64,000 nucleotides of DNA, from NCBI RefSeq assembly GCF_021398735.1, contig NZ_CP090349.1, forward strand, positions 3,553,001 through 3,617,000, in the 5' to 3' direction. The translations under genes were made by a program, and so were the position numbers. Shown here one piece after another: positions 60,763-64,000 of this stretch (the first letter of the stretch is position 1; the number at the start of each line of letters is the position of its first letter). The stretch comes from Methylobacterium oryzae. GTDB taxonomy: Bacteria; Pseudomonadota; Alphaproteobacteria; Rhizobiales; Beijerinckiaceae. Below the pieces are notes generated by a model that was given only the letters and a program-made list of their open reading frames with translations, ran no database searches and was not told where the DNA came from.

Positions 60763-61104
60763 CTAGGCGGCTGAACGGCCCTTAGCCTTCCTCGTCGGCC
60801 GAGACCGCTCTTTCGAGGCGGCGAGTATCCGAGCGACACCCTCCGCGGCTGCTCGATCCGAAAGCGTAGGCTGCCGCGACGCCCCGATCGCGCGAGCTGC
60901 ACGCTCCTCTGGGCTCGGATCCTCAACCGACCATCTCGGGTTCTCAGGGGCCGAGGATGGCGTCCACGGTCGCCAGCGCACGCAGTTGGGCGAGATGCGT
61001 ATCGGCGGCGGCAGGAGGCCCCGTCGGACGTAATCGTCCACGGTGCTCTCGCTCATCATGAGTTCGGCGGCGAGCGCGCGGCGCGAGGTAGGTGGCGGTC
61101 GGCA
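60763..61104 (-). pseudogene. Small AlpA/excisionase-like HTH gene, probably frameshifted
   Basis: The middle encodes a DNA-binding helix-turn-helix (ALAAELMMSESTVDDYVRRG, then LPPPIRISPNCVRWR) like those of phage-type excisionases and AlpA. The ATG at 61104 opens with MPTATYLAP in one frame, whereas the HTH follows in another. Near the end one frame reads TVDAILGP and stops, while the other continues as ENPRWSVEDPSPEERAARAI. The two breaks suggest an inactivated gene. A short intact product starting at an internal ATG pair remains possible. Codon use is less GC-biased than in neighbouring genes. Confidence 0.5.
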
Positions 61105-61178
61105 TACGGCCGTTCTAGGGTAGATGCTCCGGCGGCAAGCCGTTGTCGCGGCCCGAGGCCGCGTGTGAGGCCGGAACG

Positions 61179-61640
61179 TCACCCGGTGGCACTCCGCGGC
61201 GGCAGCTCCCGCTTCTGCACGATCCGAGCCCGATCCCGCAGGGTGACCTCGTTCGTCGGCCATTCCAGGCAGGCGGCCTCGAATGCGGCGATCGCCGCGG
61301 TCAGCGGGTAGATCGTGGCGAGGTGCAACTCGAGCTTGCCGCCGATCCGGTCCCAGATCTCGATCGTGTAGGGGGTGCTCGGCGGCACCGGCGGGATTTG
61401 CTTGAGCGCTGGCGGCAGCGTGATCGCCGCGAGGCACAGGTGCTCGTACTTACGCGCGGGCGGCGCCCCGGGCGCGCGCTGGTAGCGGCACGAGGCTGTC
61501 AGGTGCCGGAGCAGGTCGAGCGTCGAGGTGTCGGCCCCATAGCGGTCAATCAGGCTGGCGACGGTGTAGCGGCCCGAGCGCTTGCAGGCCGCGCAGTCGA
61601 CGAAGACCCGACCGGGACCCGCATCCCCCAGGCGCCTCAT
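61179..61640 (-). CDS. Hypothetical island protein with Zn-ribbon-like CxxC
   Basis: A 153-residue protein I do not recognise. The N-terminus has VFVDCAACKRSGRYTVASLI, a CxxC pair like half of a zinc ribbon, and a later Cys in HLTASCRYQR could complete it. A Pro-rich PPALKQIPPVPPSTPYTIEI segment separates it from a C-terminal part ending VQKRELPPRSATG. Codon use fits mobile or phage-like DNA. It lies behind the broken HTH gene on the same strand. Confidence 0.55.
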   Translation of the reverse strand: MRRLGDAGPGRVFVDCAACKRSGRYTVASLIDRYGADTSTLDLLRHLTASCRYQRAPGAPPARKYEHLCLAAITLPPALKQIPPVPPSTPYTIEIWDRIGGKLELHLATIYPLTAAIAAFEAACLEWPTNEVTLRDRARIVQKRELPPRSATG

Positions 61641-62007
61641 TCTGGTGGCCCTCCGCTCGCGAACGAATACGGAACAAGCCTGAGGCGGCGATGCGCTTCA
61701 ACCGACGGCGGCCGCGGCGCGAGGAATCGTGGTGGAGCGGTGTGGACGACGTTCGGAAAGCAAAGACCGGTCAGGGGTTTCGGCTGACCCGTGCGGCGCC
61801 CGAGACCGGTGGGCTATTCTCGTGCAGCCAGCGATCGAGCGAAAGCCAGGAGGCGACGGCGAGCGGAAGATCGATTGCGGGGCTTGCTGACATACCGGCG
61901 GGTAACGGGGCGAGATAAGAGCAAGGCGCCCTATCGTACTATCAACAAGGGGCACGCACAGGAAAAGCGCCTGCTGGTGATCCCAGCGGGCGCCTGATGC
62001 ATTGAGC

Positions 62008-62029
62008 AATTAGTATCTGCGTACTAATT
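62008..62029. promoter_or_regulatory. Perfect 8-bp inverted repeat, operator-like
   Basis: AATTAGTA-TCTGCG-TACTAATT, 22 bases in all. The symmetric spacing of about two helical half-turns suits a dimeric HTH repressor. Confidence 0.5.
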
Positions 62030-62058
62030 CGGCTTCACTCGCCTCTTAAGACGGTATT

Positions 62059-62101
62059 CATGAAAATTTAACCACGCCTCGATAGCTTCGAAATTTTCAT
62101 G
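62059..62101. repeat. Perfect 11-bp inverted repeat with 21-base loop
   Basis: CATGAAAATTT at 62059-62069 and its complement AAATTTTCATG at 62091-62101. It could be a stem-loop in RNA or a pair of protein sites, and it lies 30 bases from the other palindrome. Confidence 0.55.
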
Positions 62102-62181
62102 ACTAAACTCTTCTGGGAAGCTGAGCGTGACGACACCTTCAGGAATGTTGCAGGTATCAGCTCGAGAGCGTCAGAGGCTGT

Positions 62182-62442
62182 TCAAAAGCGGCGCACGAAA
62201 TCTCCGAGCTCGAGGCTCATCCCAGCTTGGAAACCGATGTGCCAGGCCCGGACTTCAGCGGGCAGCATGCCGGCTTTCAGATGCTCCTGGGCCACGATGA
62301 TGCCGACCTCCTCGACCCGGCGCACGAGGCCCTGAACGCTACCTGTCTGCGGGCTCAGCGTCTTGATCATCTCGCTCGCTGCGAGCCGGCCAGCTTTTTC
62401 GCCTCGGGTGGTGGGAGCGAGCGGCTCGCTATGCGGCGGCAT
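62182..62442 (-). CDS. Small hypothetical protein of the island
   Basis: An 86-residue protein without a recognised domain. It begins MPPHSEPLAPTTRGEKAGRL, has a helical segment VQGLVRRVEEVGIIVAQEHL and ends FQAGMSLELGDFVRRF. The frame extends upstream to 62730 but crosses a strong hairpin, so I use the ATG at 62442. The 343-bp gap to the next gene on the right (62443-62785) contains that hairpin and no other supported gene. Confidence 0.5.
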   Translation of the reverse strand: MPPHSEPLAPTTRGEKAGRLAASEMIKTLSPQTGSVQGLVRRVEEVGIIVAQEHLKAGMLPAEVRAWHIGFQAGMSLELGDFVRRF

Positions 62443-62572
62443 GGGATACGATTGCCTCACCTGCGGGAGCCGATACGCAACGCGGCCCGGCGACAGAATG
62501 GTCGGCCTTGGTTTCTGTGTCGTGCGGATGCCGGCGGGCGAGCCGTCCCGCGCCAGGATTCCAGGCACGAAA

Positions 62573-62601
62573 AAGCCCGCGCCGGCGGACCGGGCGGGCT
62601 T
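62573..62601 (-). terminator. Rho-independent terminator hairpin
   Basis: AAGCCCGC pairs with GCGGGCTT around an inner CCGG/CCGG stem and a CGGA loop. On the minus strand the stem is followed by TTTTTCG. No clear gene precedes it on that strand, so it may guard against read-through or mark a lost gene. Confidence 0.7.
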
Positions 62602-62785
62602 CTTAGGCTCGGCACCGACAAGGGAGTAATCCCGCCAAACCTGAAACTGAGAGTGGGTTAGGAGCAGGGAAAGACAAGCCCCCCAACGGTAGTGACGCTG
62701 GAAGCGAGGACCCGACGCCCGCCCAGGCAAATCGAACTACCCATCTTTGAAAGCGTTCACGCCCCGCAACAACGGAGAGCACGAC

Positions 62786-63136
62786 ATGAAGGTGATCTCA
62801 GCGACCGTCCTTGGCCTGGCGCTAGTCAGCGGAACCGCTCCGGCCTTCGCACAGCCATACGGCGGGCGCGACTACGGCTACGATCGCGGCGACTACGGAC
62901 CCCGCGACCGAGGCTACGGAGATCGGGGCTACGGCGATCGTGACCGCCGCGACTACGATCGGGACTATGACCGAGGCTCGCGGGGCGGGCGTGGCGACTA
63001 CGCGTTCAACGAGGAGGAGTATCTGCGCTGCAATCCGGATGTGCGCCGGGCGGTCATAGGCCGGGCGATCAAGTCCGGTCTGGAACACTACCGCAAGGTC
63101 GGGATGGCCGAGGGCCGGAAGTTGACCTGCAATTAG
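62786..63136 (+). CDS. Secreted protein with Tyr/Asp/Arg/Gly repeats and NPDV-HY-EGR module
   Basis: A 116-residue exported protein. The signal peptide is MKVISATVLGLALVSGTAPAFA. Residues 25-70 are short repeats of Arg, Asp, Tyr and Gly (units like RDYGYDRGDYG and RGYGDRGYGDRD), probably disordered. The last 40 residues (EEEYLRCNPDVRRAVIGRAI, then LEHYRKVGMAEGRKLTC) match a small module found in surface proteins and glycosyltransferases, with two Cys that could pair. The ATG at 62786 has GGAG upstream. Confidence 0.72.
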   Translation: MKVISATVLGLALVSGTAPAFAQPYGGRDYGYDRGDYGPRDRGYGDRGYGDRDRRDYDRDYDRGSRGGRGDYAFNEEEYLRCNPDVRRAVIGRAIKSGLEHYRKVGMAEGRKLTCN

Positions 63137-63277
63137 AGCGCATCTGAAGAGCAGAGCAGAGTGCGAAATAGCCCCGCGCGGCGGTGCCGGCGGGGCCGAA
63201 GGTGGTGAGTCTCGGTAACGGGATAGCAGCGTAGCGGGCGCCGTGACATCACCCGTTCGGGGGAGGCTGCCGACACG

Positions 63278-63308
63278 AAAAAGCCGCCGCGGCCGGAGCC
63301 GGGCGGTT
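63278..63308 (-). terminator. Rho-independent terminator for the MucR-like gene
   Basis: On the minus strand a GC-rich stem with a four-base loop is followed by CTTTTTCG. It lies about 80 bases after the stop of the MucR-like gene. Its build, including the same four-base inner loop, closely copies the hairpin at 62573-62601. Confidence 0.7.
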
Positions 63309-63386
63309 CGAGGTCATCGCATCGGGGATGCTGGGTAGACCCGCGCGCGGGCTGGCGGCTTCCCACCGCTCTCGCGCTAGGCAGAT

Positions 63387-63959
63387 TCACTCCGCGGCGA
63401 CAGCAGCCTTCTTCGCCTTGCGAGCGCGGACAGGCTTCTCGGCCGGCGCGACCGCAGGCTCGGCCGCCTTCTTCCGTCCCCGGGCCTTGGGCGCCTCCGC
63501 AACTTTCTCGTCGGTGACGGCAGCCTTCGGGGCTGCGTTCCTGCGCAGGTTTCCGAGGCCGGTGTTCTTCGCCAGGGCCGAGCGCATCTCGGAGTAGCCC
63601 GGGGCGGTCATGGGGTAGTCGACCGGAAGGCCCCACTTCGCCCGATATTCGTTCGGGGTAAGGCCCACTCCTTTGAGGTGCCGCTTCAGAGTCTTGTACG
63701 ACTTTCCATCCTCGAAGCTGATCAGCGCGTCGTTGCTGATCGACTTCCGGATCTGGCTCGGAGTGGCGCGGTCGACCTTAGCCTCGGCCGGAGCGGCGGG
63801 GTTGTTCAAGCCGTTGAGCGCGCCGTGGATCGCGGACAGAAGCGCCGGCATTTCGGACGTAGGCACAGAGTTTTTCGAGACGTAAGCGGACACGATATCG
63901 GCCGTGAGCTCGATTAGGTTGCTCTGATCCAGAGCCGATGTTGATGTAATGTCGTCCAT
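63387..63959 (-). CDS. MucR/Ros family transcriptional regulator lacking zinc-ligand cysteines
   Basis: A 190-residue regulator. The N-terminus (NLIELTADIVSAYVSKNSVP, then SEMPALLSAIHGALNGL) is the oligomerisation region of MucR/Ros proteins. The DNA-binding part is ISFEDGKSYKTLKRHLKGVG followed by LTPNEYRAKWGLPVDYPMTA. In zinc-binding members a Cys stands in CLEDGKK or CxxC position; here both are replaced (LISFEDGKS), as in the zinc-free homologues of Mesorhizobium. A Lys/Ala-rich tail (PKARGRKKAAEPAVA) resembles histone-like ends. The ATG at 63959 has a perfect AGGAGG five bases upstream. Confidence 0.88.
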   Translation of the reverse strand: MDDITSTSALDQSNLIELTADIVSAYVSKNSVPTSEMPALLSAIHGALNGLNNPAAPAEAKVDRATPSQIRKSISNDALISFEDGKSYKTLKRHLKGVGLTPNEYRAKWGLPVDYPMTAPGYSEMRSALAKNTGLGNLRRNAAPKAAVTDEKVAEAPKARGRKKAAEPAVAPAEKPVRARKAKKAAVAAE

Positions 63960-64000
63960 TGAAGCCTCCTGCGTATGTGGCTGAGACTCACGCAGCAACA

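Larger units (their letters stand above)
61641..62181. other. Island stretch without a supported gene, two inverted repeats
   Basis: These 541 bases have only short open frames without motifs. The right-hand part (61995-62110) is distinctly AT-rich and holds two perfect inverted repeats listed separately. It may be a control region or the edge of an old element. Confidence 0.5.

Noticed and set aside
60639..63998. A second copy of the tRNA-Arg 3' end as an attachment site
   Set aside because: I could not find a repeat of the tRNA end in this part of the window.

Overview
The window is high-GC DNA from an alphaproteobacterium, most likely Methylobacterium or a close relative. The signs are a NepR/EcfG general-stress pair, HWE-type histidine kinases, a DUF6894 protein, a MucR/Ros-type regulator, dispersed palindromic repeats and near-total G/C at third codon positions. 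This is inference from gene content; no marker gene was compared.

Layout. 1-5300: the 5' part of a xanthine-dehydrogenase-family large subunit, an AraC regulator, an IS1111-group insertion sequence lying against the relic of an IS3-family transposase, and a CAU-anticodon tRNA. 5340-11000: a base-excision glycosylase, a metallophosphoesterase, a nepR gene facing an EcfG-type sigma factor whose N-terminus itself looks NepR-like, an SDR and a YihY/BrkB membrane protein. 11360-16140: a Crp/Fnr regulator, then larC-larE-larB (nickel-pincer cofactor synthesis) and a Tat-exported aldo/keto reductase, with no larA in view. 16290-28530: an orphan PaoC-like molybdenum hydroxylase subunit, a PepSY protein, an SDR, an SGNH hydrolase behind a clear promoter and palindromic operator, acetyltransferases including an AlcB/IucB-like siderophore enzyme facing a FecI-like sigma factor, and a SulP-STAS-cNMP transporter. 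28670-34250: a six-gene sulfonate operon (ssuE, two ssuA, ssuC, ssuB, ssuD). 35230-37770: a KaiC-like ATPase co-transcribed with an HWE kinase. 38040-48520: a non-phosphorylating pentose/galactose pathway (porin, sugar dehydrogenase, lactonase, sugar-acid dehydratase, AraD1/GguC protein, epimerase, FucP-type transporter, GntR regulator) whose last enzyme, a ketoglutarate-semialdehyde dehydrogenase, is an internally deleted pseudogene. 49690-55610: a DUF4142 protein, a LacI regulator and a siderophore-handling operon (RhtX/AmpG-like MFS, FhuF, ABC transporter). 55840-60380: a sensor kinase, a holin-like protein, a membrane-anchored sigma-70 region-1.1-like domain and an acyltransferase. 60562 to the end: tRNA-Arg(CCG), followed by a more AT-rich, island-like tail with a degraded HTH gene, hypotheticals, two perfect inverted repeats, a secreted repeat protein and a MucR-like regulator.

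How it works together. The sulfonate operon extracts sulfite from alkanesulfonates. The sugar cluster would turn L-arabinose (or a related sugar) into 2-oxoglutarate, except that the final oxidation must come from elsewhere. The siderophore-related genes sit in two separate places. The most unusual items are the apparent NepR-EcfG fusion, the membrane-anchored region-1.1-like protein, the larA-less lar cluster, the KaiC/HWE operon and the deleted dehydrogenase with a motif shared by two promoters of its cluster.
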